From the NCBI RefSeq assembly GCF_036492835.1, contig NZ_AP025319.1, forward strand, positions 124,001 to 188,000: a stretch of 64,000 bases of DNA. Direction: 5' to 3'. Numbering within the stretch: position 1 is the stretch's first letter; the number at the start of each line of letters is the position of its first letter. Source of the stretch: Fulvitalea axinellae (GTDB lineage Bacteria; Bacteroidota; Bacteroidia; Cytophagales; Cyclobacteriaceae). Positions 1 to 8,787 of this stretch are shown piece by piece. The notes under the pieces are model-generated. The model did no database searches. It worked only from the letters and a program-made list of their open reading frames with translations, and was not told the origin of the DNA. Position numbers and translations under genes: made by a program.

Positions 1-559
1 TCCGCTGAAAAGCGCGCTTTTGCAGATGGTAGCGGACCTTTATCGCCCGCAGGAAGGTTGTGTGGCCTACCACGGCGTGCCGGAGCCAAACCTGACCAGT
101 AAGAGTATCCGTTTGTTGGTAGGTGGCGTGTTTGAGCAACAACGGATTTTCGAGGGAACGTTTATGGAAAACGTCACGATGGGCAACCGGGATTTGGGCA
201 TGAAAGAAGTGTCGGCGTTGGTGTCGTTGCTGAAGTTGGATACTTATGTCAATGCCCTTCCGGAAGGTTATAATACCGTACTGAAACCGAACGGAGGAAA
301 ACTTCCCCGAAACGTGGTGACCAAGATCCTGATAGCCCGGGCTATCGCCAAAAAGCCTTCGCTGATGATTATGGATGGCGGTTTGGAATCTTTGCAGGCT
401 CAGGAGAGGGAGGAAATAGTAAAATATATGACCGCTCCGGAGCGAAACTGGTCGCTGTTGGTGTTTAGCGAAAAAGAATATTGGAAAGACCACATGGACC
501 GCAAGATCCAAGTAGACAAAAAATCAGTTATAGAGTTGCCGTTGGAAGGCAACGATTAA
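1..559 (+). CDS. ABC transporter, degenerate ATP-binding domain (3' part of gene)
   Basis: Partial: the reading frame is open from base 2, so the gene starts upstream of the window. What is left is the nucleotide-binding domain of an exporter of the peptide/bacteriocin type. All the catalytic motifs that can be seen are altered. The Walker A remnant reads PLKSALL (Lys-Ser kept, preceding Gly lost). The signature LSGGQ region reads GGKLPRNV. Walker B reads SLMIMDGG, with Gly in place of the catalytic Glu. The H-loop His is missing (LLVFSEKEY). The fold-defining spacing (ILIARAIAKKPSLMIMD) is intact. The gene lies 21 bp before an HlyD adaptor gene and a TolC gene, so it is probably one half of a type I-like exporter. 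I infer that a catalytically competent ATPase is supplied by a partner, perhaps upstream. Confidence 0.8.
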   Translation, partial: PLKSALLQMVADLYRPQEGCVAYHGVPEPNLTSKSIRLLVGGVFEQQRIFEGTFMENVTMGNRDLGMKEVSALVSLLKLDTYVNALPEGYNTVLKPNGGKLPRNVVTKILIARAIAKKPSLMIMDGGLESLQAQEREEIVKYMTAPERNWSLLVFSEKEYWKDHMDRKIQVDKKSVIELPLEGND

Positions 560-580
560 AAAGCCTGTCCGAGAAAAGTT

Positions 581-1939
581 ATGCTGAATATTTCACCAAA
601 GAGTATAGAATCGAGAGTCCGGACCGAGGATTTCGCCTCGTTTAGGGCCTTGGCAGGCAAGGAGAGCAAATACGGGCTTGTCCGTTTTTTCACCATCTTT
701 TTCCTGCTGATGTTTGGGGCCATGTTTTTGCCTTGGACCCAGAATATTGACTCAAGGGGCACGCTGACGGCGCTAAGGGCCTCGCAACGTCCGCAGACGG
801 TACATTCCATTATCGGGGGAAAGATAGAGAAATGGTATGTGCAGGAAGGCGACACCGTACAGCGCGGCGATACCATCCTGTTTATCTCCGAGACCAAAGA
901 AGCATATTTTGACCCGATGTTGGTTAAGCGTTCCCAAGAGCAAATAGATTCTAAGGAAAACGCCGTAAAGGCTTATATGGAAAAGATAAATGCCTTGGAC
1001 AATCAGATTGCTGCCATGGTGGCGGGTAATAAGCTGAAACTTAGCCAAGCCGGAAATAAGCTGGAACAAGCCCGTTACAAACTGGCTACCGACAGCGCCA
1101 AATACGAAAACACTTTGCTGAATCTGAAGATTAGCGATGACCAGCTGAAACGATATGAAGGCTTGTATGAGGAAGGTCTTAAATCTCTTACTGATCTGGA
1201 AAAGAGACGGTTGACCAGCCGGAAGGCCTTGACCGCCTTGCGCGAAGCCGAAAATAAACTTAACGTAAGCCTAAACGAACTGAAAAATGCCGAAGTGGAA
1301 CTGGACGCTATTGACGCGAAGTTTAGGGACGAGCTAGCCAAGGCGGAATCGAATAAATTCACGGCTATGTCAAGCCTCTTTGAGGCCGAAGGCGCGCTTA
1401 CGAAGTTGCGGACGCAATACACCAATTATTTGGTACGATCGGGCTTGTATTACGTAACTGCGCCACAGCCCGGAATCGTGAATAAGGCGATCAGGACTGG
1501 AGTGGGGGAAACTATTAAGGCCGGGTCAAGTATTGTCAGCATTACGCCTACCCATTACGATTTGGCCGTGGAGATGTACGTAAAACCGATGGACATGCCT
1601 TTGGTAAGACTTGGGGAAAAAGTTCGGATTCGGTTCGACGGTTGGCCTGCCATCGTATTTTCGGGTTGGCCTGGCGCCAGTTACGGAACCTTCGGTGGCC
1701 GTATCGTGACCATCGATAACCTGATCAGCGAAAATGGGCTTTATAGGGTGTTGGTAAGTCCGGATCCGGATGATACGCCTTGGCCAAAGGCATTGAGAAT
1801 TGGTGCCGGTACTGACAATCTGTTGTTACTGAATACTGTTTCGGTTTGGTATGAGCTGTGGCGCCATGCGAATGGTTTTCCTGCGGATTATTATAAATCG
1901 GAACCGAAGAAAGAAGAGAAAAAGAAGGGGAAAGAGTAA
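581..1939 (+). CDS. HlyD-family periplasmic adaptor (membrane fusion) protein
   Basis: 452 aa. The adaptor bridges the inner-membrane ABC protein and the outer-membrane TolC channel. A short cytoplasmic N-terminus is followed by one membrane segment (about residues 33-51). Next comes the first half of a biotinyl-lipoyl-like domain (IIGGKIEKWYVQEGDTVQRGD, about 78-98), then a long coiled coil rich in Lys, Glu and Leu (about 118-285). The second lipoyl half (VTAPQPGIVNKAIR) and a beta-barrel region follow. The C-terminus is a run of Lys and Glu. Start ATG at 581 is 21 bp after the ABC gene, consistent with one operon. Family membership is clear; the exported substrate cannot be told from the sequence. 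Confidence 0.9.
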   Translation: MLNISPKSIESRVRTEDFASFRALAGKESKYGLVRFFTIFFLLMFGAMFLPWTQNIDSRGTLTALRASQRPQTVHSIIGGKIEKWYVQEGDTVQRGDTILFISETKEAYFDPMLVKRSQEQIDSKENAVKAYMEKINALDNQIAAMVAGNKLKLSQAGNKLEQARYKLATDSAKYENTLLNLKISDDQLKRYEGLYEEGLKSLTDLEKRRLTSRKALTALREAENKLNVSLNELKNAEVELDAIDAKFRDELAKAESNKFTAMSSLFEAEGALTKLRTQYTNYLVRSGLYYVTAPQPGIVNKAIRTGVGETIKAGSSIVSITPTHYDLAVEMYVKPMDMPLVRLGEKVRIRFDGWPAIVFSGWPGASYGTFGGRIVTIDNLISENGLYRVLVSPDPDDTPWPKALRIGAGTDNLLLLNTVSVWYELWRHANGFPADYYKSEPKKEEKKKGKE

Positions 1940-2048
1940 GGCGTAACGAGTACTAGATACTGTCTGTCACTGCTTTTACCTTTAGGTTTCTCGCAGTCTA
2001 TTTACTCTGTACTCTTTACCGTTTACTCTTTTACTGTATAGTAAATAT

Positions 2049-3491
2049 ATGAGAGCGATATTTCGATTGTTTTTGCTTCTTGTTGGGGGCTTTTTGACCT
2101 TCGGGTCCGCTTTGGCGCAGGATGATTCTGGGGCTGAGTCCAAGAATGACGACGAGTTTACTTTTGTCGATTTTATGAAAAAAGTAAAGGCGGACCATCC
2201 TTTGGCTTTGGTGAGCCAAGGCCAAGTAGAGTTGGGAAAGGCGGCCTTGATGAAAGCCAGGGGCGGTTTTGACCCTAAGGCTTCGTTTGGCATTTCCCAA
2301 AAATATTTTGGAGGACAGAGTTACTATAACGTGTTGGACGGAGGGCTGAAAGTTCCCGTATGGTTTGGCGCGCAGATAAATGCCGGGATAGAGCAAGGCG
2401 AGGGCGATTACGTGAATCCGGAATCGTATACTCCGGACGCCGGTTTGTATTATGCGGAGATGTCTATTCCAGTGGGCAGGGGATTGTTTACGGACGAGCG
2501 TCGAACGGCTTTGCGCAAGGCCCGGTTTTATACATCGTACACGGAAGAGGAAAGGCTGGCGTTAGTCAATAATCTGCTGTACAACGCCGGGAAGGCATAT
2601 TGGCAGTGGTTTTACGCTTATCATGCCTTGATGGTCCGGGAGGAATCCAAGTCTTTGGCGGAGAATAGGCTGGAGGCTATCCGCAGGAAGGTGAATGCGG
2701 GAGATAAACCGGCGATAGATACGCTAAAGGCATTGATACAAGTACAGAGCAGGCAAATGGACCTGGAGCAAGCGACCGCTGATTTATATGAGGCTTCGCA
2801 ATATCTGTCTACATTTTTGTGGGCTAAGGGCGTGGTTCCTTTGGAGCTTGGGGAGAACATAAAGCCAAGCGGTTCCGATGAAATCCACGGGCAAATAGCG
2901 GAGGATGAGACTACCACTGATATTGAAACCTTATTGGCCGAACATCCGGAGCTTAGGCAAAAGCAATTGGAACTGGATATGTTGAAGACGGACAGGAGGT
3001 TGAAAAAGGAAATGCTGAAACCTCAACTGGACTTGAAATACAGATTGCTTTCGGAAGCCGTGGAAGACCCGGAAAACAAATACGATTTTGGATTCGATAA
3101 TTATAAATGGGGTCTCAAATTCGGAATACCGATATTCCTCCGTAAAGAGCGGGCCGATCTGCGTAAAAACCGGGTAAAAATAGAACAGGCGAAACTGAAG
3201 ATAGAAGACAAGCGGGTCAGTTTGTTGGCCAAAGCCCGTACGGCTTGGAAAAGATCGGAGATCAGCGCTAGGCAAGTTGGTCTTTTCTCCGATGCTTTGG
3301 ATAATTACCGATTATTGATGAACGCCGAGTTGAGGCTTTATGATTCGGGGGAAAGCTCCCTGTTTTTAGTAAATACCCGGGAGCTACACTACTTCGACGC
3401 AAGGATAAAACTTCTGAAAACCGTAGCCGAGAACCGAAAGTCAGTGTTGGCTAGAGAGTATAGCTTGGCTAGGCTTGAAGGAGTTTATTGA
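2049..3491 (+). CDS. TolC-family outer-membrane efflux protein
   Basis: 480 aa with a clear signal peptide (MRAIFRLFLLLVGGFLTFGSALAQ). The mature protein is mostly long amphipathic helices with the OEP/TolC internal duplication. Its N-terminal part resembles the TolC relatives that accompany HlyD adaptors in Bacteroidota. It would form the outer-membrane channel for the exporter encoded just upstream. The gap to the adaptor gene is 109 bp, longer than the preceding gap, but orientation and function fit the same transcription unit. Confidence 0.9.
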   Translation: MRAIFRLFLLLVGGFLTFGSALAQDDSGAESKNDDEFTFVDFMKKVKADHPLALVSQGQVELGKAALMKARGGFDPKASFGISQKYFGGQSYYNVLDGGLKVPVWFGAQINAGIEQGEGDYVNPESYTPDAGLYYAEMSIPVGRGLFTDERRTALRKARFYTSYTEEERLALVNNLLYNAGKAYWQWFYAYHALMVREESKSLAENRLEAIRRKVNAGDKPAIDTLKALIQVQSRQMDLEQATADLYEASQYLSTFLWAKGVVPLELGENIKPSGSDEIHGQIAEDETTTDIETLLAEHPELRQKQLELDMLKTDRRLKKEMLKPQLDLKYRLLSEAVEDPENKYDFGFDNYKWGLKFGIPIFLRKERADLRKNRVKIEQAKLKIEDKRVSLLAKARTAWKRSEISARQVGLFSDALDNYRLLMNAELRLYDSGESSLFLVNTRELHYFDARIKLLKTVAENRKSVLAREYSLARLEGVY

Positions 3492-3873
3492 TATGGTATC
3501 AGGCTTTTGGTTTTAAATATTTCCTTAAGAGGTTTTGTAAGAACCTTTTCGGAAAAGGGCAATAGGATATCTATTGTCCTTTTTCTTTAATGATTAAGTG
3601 GTTGATAATTAATTATTGACAATAAACGTAAATCCGTTTGGATTGATTTTTTTGAAAATCATTTAAACAATTTTGCCGTTTAACGTATTTATACGTTACT
3701 TAGCGTAAGTATAAATTGATAATTGGAAAAGATTTATCTCTCAATGTTTAATCAAAGGGTATTTATACCTGAATATATTGCGTGTTTTTCGACACGTTTT
3801 TTTTAAAATACCATAACGTATAAATCCGTTATATGACTGTGTTTCGAGTTATTAAGCGGAATAATCGAATGAT
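3492..3873. promoter_or_regulatory. Intergenic region with three related inverted repeats, probable BlaI operators
   Basis: A 382-bp gap before the blaI-like gene. Three dyads share the half-site AACG/CGTT with an AT-rich centre. They are AAACGTAAATCCGTTT at 3624-3639, TAACGTATTTATACGTTA at 3681-3698 (perfect 8-bp arms around TT) and TAACGTATAAATCCGTTA at 3815-3832. A further dyad, TACTTA-GCG-TAAGTA, lies at 3697-3711. BlaI/MecI repressors bind dyads in front of their own operon, so autoregulation of the two genes that follow is likely. No binding evidence exists beyond position and repetition. Confidence 0.5.
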
Positions 3874-4242
3874 ATGGAACAGCTGACAAAGAAAGAGGAA
3901 GAGTTGATGCAAGTGTTTTGGAAATTGGGCCGTGGGACGGTCCGGGACGCTATCGATAATTTGCAGGACGACCGGAAACCGCCCCATAGCACCGTGTCGT
4001 CAGTGGCTAGAATATTGGCTAAGAAGGGTTTTCTGGGTTTTAAGGCTTACGGAAAGACTTACGAGTATTATCCGTTGGTATCGAAAGAGGAATACGGCAA
4101 GTTTTCTTTTCGCAAGATGTTGACTGGGTATTTCGACAATTCCTATAAACACTTGGCTTCTTTTATTGGCGGTGAGGATTTAAGTTCCGAAGAGATAAAA
4201 GCGCTTAAGTCAATGATTGATAACCTTCCTGACGACAAGTGA
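3874..4242 (+). CDS. BlaI/MecI/CopY-family transcriptional repressor
   Basis: 122 aa, the usual length of the family. It has a winged helix at the N-terminus (LTKKEEELMQVFWKLGRGTVRDAI, then STVSSVARILAKKGFLGF) and a short C-terminal dimerisation part. Such repressors are inactivated by proteolysis triggered by a membrane M56 sensor protease, which is the next gene. The stop codon is one base before the ATG of that gene, so the two are co-translated. Dyads upstream are probable operators. Confidence 0.9.
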   Translation: MEQLTKKEEELMQVFWKLGRGTVRDAIDNLQDDRKPPHSTVSSVARILAKKGFLGFKAYGKTYEYYPLVSKEEYGKFSFRKMLTGYFDNSYKHLASFIGGEDLSSEEIKALKSMIDNLPDDK

Positions 4243-4243
4243 T

Positions 4244-5743
4244 ATGACGGATATTTTTATTTATATTTTGAAAGTGGCTTTGGCTTTTACGGCTTTTGTC
4301 TCGGTGTTGTATTTTCCTTTCAAAAACACGTCTGGTTATACGCTTAAAAAGCGTGTGTATTTGGGTTGTGTGTTGCTGGCTTTCGTGTTGCCGTTGAGTC
4401 AGTACCAGTGGGAATTCCCTGTGGAAGTCTCTCCGCAAGTGATTATTTCCGAGGAAGTGTCTTTTTTTGATGATGCGGGCTCCGAGGAAGTTGGCGTGTA
4501 TATGGGCGATGCCCCGGCTAAGCCTTTATGGATGAGTTTTGTCGGTTATCTTCCTCTGTTTTATGTTTCTGGATTCTTGGTTTTTATGATAAGACTGGGA
4601 GGGCAGTTATCCTCGCTTTATCAAAAAACGAAGGATGCCCGGATTATAAAAATAAATGGCGTTCGGTGTTATAAAGTGGAAGGAAGGGAAATCGCCTTTT
4701 CGGCGTTTGGAAAGATATTTATCGGTAACCAATTCGACAGGCTTTCTCCCAATGAACAGGCGCAAATACTGAAACATGAGGAAGCGCATATACGGCTGGG
4801 GCATAGTTGGGAAAAAATATTCCTGTCGGTAAGCGGTGTTTTACTCTGGTTTCATCCGGGTGTGTGGTTTGGTTGCCGTCGTGTGGCGGAGTGGCAAGAG
4901 TATGAGGTGGACAAGTGTTTGGCCAACACGGAAGGCACAAAGCGTTATTTGGAATTGTTGTTTAATCTGTCGTTTCTGAAATCTACGGATACGGTGGATA
5001 TGGCAAATATGTTTAACTCATTTACTAAGAAAAGAATGGAGAAATTGGCAAAACCTGACAGGCGTTTGAGCAAACGTCATTTAATCCCGCTAATCCCTGT
5101 TGTGGCATTGGCGTTTATGGGATTTTCTTTTACGGCCAAGGAAGTTCCTGCCGTGTCGGAATCATTGGAAAAACCTCTGCCTTCGTCGGGTTCGCTTCCC
5201 GAATGGCTTAATCAAACGATGATCGTTTTCAAAGATTCGGGGGATTTACACTTTGTGGCCCCTATACAAAGAGGTGCGGCCCCATTAAAGATTACCTCAA
5301 AATTCGGTAAGCGGTTTTTTCCTTTTGACAAAAAAGGGAATAGGAGTAAGTCAAATACCAAGGCAAGAATGCATAGCGGGGTAGATATAAAGGCGAAAAT
5401 AGGAACCCCTATAAGAGCGGCGGAAGACGGTGTGGTTGAAAAGGTTAACCTCGACGCTAGCAAGCCAAGGGGTTTGTATGTATACATCCGGCATAACTCT
5501 GATTATGTGACGCTTTACAGCCACTTGTCGAAAGTGAACGTAAAAGTGGGGGAATTGGTGAAAGACCGTGGAATAGTAGGCTTGTCCGGAAATACAGGCA
5601 TGTCGACAGGGCCTCATCTTCATTTCGAAATATTAAAGGACGGAAAGCCCGTTGATCCTATGGATTATTTGCTGTTTCCACCGCCTCCGCCTCCGCCTCG
5701 TAACCCTAAAGGGAGATCCTCTTCGAAAGATGATGGTTGTTGA
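4244..5743 (+). CDS. M56 (BlaR1-type) membrane protease fused to an M23 peptidoglycan endopeptidase
   Basis: 499 aa from ATG 4244, chosen over the in-frame upstream codon at 4217 because it follows the blaI-like stop directly. The N-terminal half has membrane segments and the M56 zinc motif HEEAH (His178, His182) followed by RLGHSW. A further hydrophobic segment (LIPLIPVVALAFMGFSF) leads to a periplasmic C-terminal M23/LytM domain. This has all metal ligands in place: HSGVD (His377, Asp381) and HLHFE (around 458). The tail is poly-Pro and basic. BlaR1 proteins normally end in a penicillin-binding sensor domain. Here that position holds a cell-wall hydrolase, so the protein could couple envelope remodelling to proteolytic inactivation of the repressor. 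M56-M23 fusions occur elsewhere in Bacteroidota. Confidence 0.88.
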   Translation: MTDIFIYILKVALAFTAFVSVLYFPFKNTSGYTLKKRVYLGCVLLAFVLPLSQYQWEFPVEVSPQVIISEEVSFFDDAGSEEVGVYMGDAPAKPLWMSFVGYLPLFYVSGFLVFMIRLGGQLSSLYQKTKDARIIKINGVRCYKVEGREIAFSAFGKIFIGNQFDRLSPNEQAQILKHEEAHIRLGHSWEKIFLSVSGVLLWFHPGVWFGCRRVAEWQEYEVDKCLANTEGTKRYLELLFNLSFLKSTDTVDMANMFNSFTKKRMEKLAKPDRRLSKRHLIPLIPVVALAFMGFSFTAKEVPAVSESLEKPLPSSGSLPEWLNQTMIVFKDSGDLHFVAPIQRGAAPLKITSKFGKRFFPFDKKGNRSKSNTKARMHSGVDIKAKIGTPIRAAEDGVVEKVNLDASKPRGLYVYIRHNSDYVTLYSHLSKVNVKVGELVKDRGIVGLSGNTGMSTGPHLHFEILKDGKPVDPMDYLLFPPPPPPPRNPKGRSSSKDDGC

Positions 5744-5825
5744 TAACCGTATCGAATAATTTCATTACGGCTGGATTAAGGGCATTCAGTAAATACTATT
5801 TATAGCTTGTTGTTCATTGTATCTA

Positions 5826-8429
5826 TTATCGCCGACTTTTTTGGGTCGCTTTCCGCATAGAGGGGGCGGGATGTCCTTGCTCGAAATCTTTCATTGAGAA
5901 TGATCCGCCTTCGCTTAAAGTAGAATTTAATGCGCTTAGCGCCATTAAGTAATGCTCGTCCGAAACGGATTTTACTTTCTGTATGGTGTTGTCGATGGCA
6001 CGGAAGAGGTGGAAAGCCTCGTCCGGAAAGTTTTTGAAGTGGGCTTGTCCTAAGTCCCGCATCAAGAACTCTTTGCTTGGCAGGCGGTAGAGGGCTTGGG
6101 CGAAGCCGTATTGAATGGCCAAAGGTCCGTTACCTTGCAAGCCTGCGAGTCCGTATAGTCTCATTAGTTTTGCGATTATTCTGGAGGGGCGGGTAGGTTT
6201 TGAGAGAAAATCCTGTAGAAATATTTCCACTTGTTCGCTTAGCAGGTATTCCATCCTAGCACCGAAAGCCTTTAGGTGTTCGGGGTTTGGAACGGGACTT
6301 TCGAGTATTTGGCTGGCTTCTGCCGAAGTGTAGCCGGTGGCCTTAGTGTCTTTGTGCTTAAGGTTTCCTTTTCCCTTATGGAGAATACAACCCAACATTC
6401 GGTTGGCCCCGAATAAGCCGAGGCTTTGGTCTATTGCCTGTACCTGACGGCTTTCGGGATCATAAAGGATATTTCCGTGGTGAAGAGCTACGCTAAAGCG
6501 GTCGGGATTGCCTAACAGGATGTCGTAGAAATAGAGTTCGCCCAAGCCTTCGGAGAAATCACGGTCACGCATTAGAGGGCGTAGGTATTCCGAGGCCCTT
6601 TCTTCGGGGTGATGGTAGTGCGTATCGTACTCCCTTCCTTCGGTACCGGCCAATCGTCGGCGACGTTCTTCGTTGGCGAAGAGAGAGAGCGTTTTTCCCG
6701 GGCATTGGTCCCACAGTATTGCGCAGTGCGGTGAACGCTGGAACCTGCCGGCCCTTAGGTTGGCCCTTAGTTCGGTTAGCAAACCTTCCAGTTCTTGGGA
6801 AGCGCCACTTTCGTCATCGTCCAAGAATCCGGCTATGTGTCGGGAGGTTTCTTCGGTTTTGGTTATCAACGTGTCCACTTCCGGAGAGTCGGAGTAAAGC
6901 AGTTGGCCCTTGGGCGCTGTCACTTTGTTTCCCAACAGGCGGATCAGGCTTGCGGCTAAGAGTTCTCTTTCGGCTTCTTGGTCCATACGTTCGTCTCGCA
7001 GGATTTTGAGCGCACCTTTTCCGGGTGTCCCGCGAAAGAGGTATACATCGCCAAAAGCACCTTGGCTTGGCTTGAAGAGTGTCATGAAGTTGGCGTTTTC
7101 GCAGAGTACTTCCGGAGGCTCGAGCAGGGTTTTCAATAGGGCTTCCCGTCGTTCGGTGTCTTCTTTCTTTGTAGGCATTTTACCGGTCGAAACCCAGTCG
7201 AAGGGTTTGGTTGGTTTCGGCAAAACGGGGTCCTCCCGTTGGGTGATTGCCCAAGGGGTCAGGCTTGTTTCCGGGGGCTCTTGTGGTTCTGATCGGTGCT
7301 CCTCGGCGGTTGTGGCATTATCGACGGAAGGCCCATCTACGCTTTCGGTGCCTATGAGGCCAGTATCCAAGAATACAAACTCGTCTTCCGCCTTATTGCC
7401 TAGCTTTCTGGGCGGACGCAAAGGTACGCTAGACAATGGATTTTCCCTGATTAGCGCAGGGTCGGGTACAGTTGGAAGTTCCATTTCCTTGCGTAGCGTA
7501 TTGAGCAGTTTAGGTAACGTGCGATTTAGTCCGGCCCGGTTATATTTTCCCGGAGCGATGGAATCGAACGCAAGTCCGATCCTAGAAGCGAGCACCAAGT
7601 AATCCGGAGCGGGACTGAAGTATCCGTTTTCGTCCGGGCTTACTGTGTGGGATCCTCCCGGTCGTGCGGGAACGGGAAGGTAGTCGGAAGCGTTAGCTCT
7701 GGCGCCTTCCCTTTCTGTTTCTTCCCCTCTGTCTAAGCTTAGGTGAAGTTTTCGTTTTGAGTAGGCTATTTCTTTATCCATTTGTTCGAATAAGAAATTT
7801 CCCTGGTCAATAGTTGACAGGCGGTAAAGCATCCCCCTGATTCGCCTTTCTTCCTCATGGTTTCCAGTAGTTTTCAGAGCGCCTTTCGCATAGAGGTTTT
7901 TAAGTGGGGCGTCATAAAATTCGTCCCTTTTGAGTTCACTGCTCGATGTTGTTTTTCCATCGTCCGTTTTTTTTGCTATTAGCATTTCCGGCGGAAATTC
8001 TTCGGCTAAGTCAGTCCATTCCGTTTCCAGGTCGTCCAGTATCTGGAAAAGCAAAAGCTCCTCGTTTTCCTTGTCAATTTTTACCCGAATGGGATAAAGA
8101 GAGAAATACCGGTTTACCAACCTTTCCAGTTCTGTTAGGGCCTGCATTCGGTATAGCAGATTCTTCTCGGATAATGGTCGTCGGGTATCTTCGGCTTGGG
8201 GCTTTATTCTTATATAATCGCTTTTGAATCGTTCCAGGTCTTCCAGCGTTACGGTTATTTTGTCCCAAATTCTGCGGACATTGGCCGAGCAGGCTAGAGG
8301 TTTTGCTCTTTCGAATTCCGAGGCGGAGATTAGGCATTGGATCGGGGGGGCCGCAGGTGGGTTTGTCGCCAGTCCGTTGGTGCCGGCGCTTTGGGTTTTC
8401 GCTATGTTTCTGGAGCGTTGCTGGAACAT
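5826..8429 (-). CDS. Large orphan protein with kinase-like C-terminal domain, putative secreted effector
   Basis: 867 aa, no signal peptide, no membrane segment. Residues 1-35 form a basic low-complexity tag ending in PPIQCLI, a motif shared with the proteins at 24357-25625 and, more loosely, 29485-31338. Residues 50-430 are charged and partly disordered. Residues about 450-690 look like a protein/lipid kinase core. There is a glycine loop GAFGDVYL (457-464), a candidate ATP-binding Lys475 in GALKIL, and a catalytic stretch DILLGNPDRF (636-645). HHGNILYD (650-657) and AIDQSLGL (Asp667) follow. The order GNPDR...GNIL...AID is that of PI3/4-kinases and actin-fragmin kinase; the usual DRH is DRF here. 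The gene stands alone and is divergent from a sulfatase. Function as an injected kinase is inference. Confidence 0.7.
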   Translation of the reverse strand: MFQQRSRNIAKTQSAGTNGLATNPPAAPPIQCLISASEFERAKPLACSANVRRIWDKITVTLEDLERFKSDYIRIKPQAEDTRRPLSEKNLLYRMQALTELERLVNRYFSLYPIRVKIDKENEELLLFQILDDLETEWTDLAEEFPPEMLIAKKTDDGKTTSSSELKRDEFYDAPLKNLYAKGALKTTGNHEEERRIRGMLYRLSTIDQGNFLFEQMDKEIAYSKRKLHLSLDRGEETEREGARANASDYLPVPARPGGSHTVSPDENGYFSPAPDYLVLASRIGLAFDSIAPGKYNRAGLNRTLPKLLNTLRKEMELPTVPDPALIRENPLSSVPLRPPRKLGNKAEDEFVFLDTGLIGTESVDGPSVDNATTAEEHRSEPQEPPETSLTPWAITQREDPVLPKPTKPFDWVSTGKMPTKKEDTERREALLKTLLEPPEVLCENANFMTLFKPSQGAFGDVYLFRGTPGKGALKILRDERMDQEAERELLAASLIRLLGNKVTAPKGQLLYSDSPEVDTLITKTEETSRHIAGFLDDDESGASQELEGLLTELRANLRAGRFQRSPHCAILWDQCPGKTLSLFANEERRRRLAGTEGREYDTHYHHPEERASEYLRPLMRDRDFSEGLGELYFYDILLGNPDRFSVALHHGNILYDPESRQVQAIDQSLGLFGANRMLGCILHKGKGNLKHKDTKATGYTSAEASQILESPVPNPEHLKAFGARMEYLLSEQVEIFLQDFLSKPTRPSRIIAKLMRLYGLAGLQGNGPLAIQYGFAQALYRLPSKEFLMRDLGQAHFKNFPDEAFHLFRAIDNTIQKVKSVSDEHYLMALSALNSTLSEGGSFSMKDFEQGHPAPSMRKATQKSRR

Positions 8430-8787
8430 GATTAGGCTTAGGGCCTTGGGTATTGAACCGGTTGGCCTTACACTCCGAAACTGTTGTGGGTTCGAGGATG
8501 TTTTTCCCTAAGTCTTGAGGGTTAACAGGTTGTGGCGGTTACCGATTGTGAGACCTAGGCTTTTGCGAGTATTTTATCACAATTGGCTGTAACAGATGTC
8601 TTTTAAGAGCCGGCCGATGTTTGCGGTGTTTTTTTACGCTAGGCTTTATGGAGACGCTGTACATTTCGGTTATTTTCCCATACATACTGTAAAAATGTAA
8701 GATTTGGTATTGCCGACTTTTGATAACTGACACGGTATTCCGGAGCTTGGGCGTCCGGTGGATTTTTATGATTAAAATAGCGCGATT
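8430..8787. other. Divergent intergenic region
   Basis: 358 bp between the minus-strand kinase-like gene and the plus-strand sulfatase. It must hold both promoters, but I see no convincing -33/-7 pair and no RNA gene or repeat. Short open frames here are shadows. Confidence 0.4.

Noticed and set aside
6910..7602. 230-codon plus-strand frame inside the kinase-like gene
   Set aside because: Antisense shadow with Ser/Arg-rich composition and no family; the minus-strand frame has motifs and is much longer.
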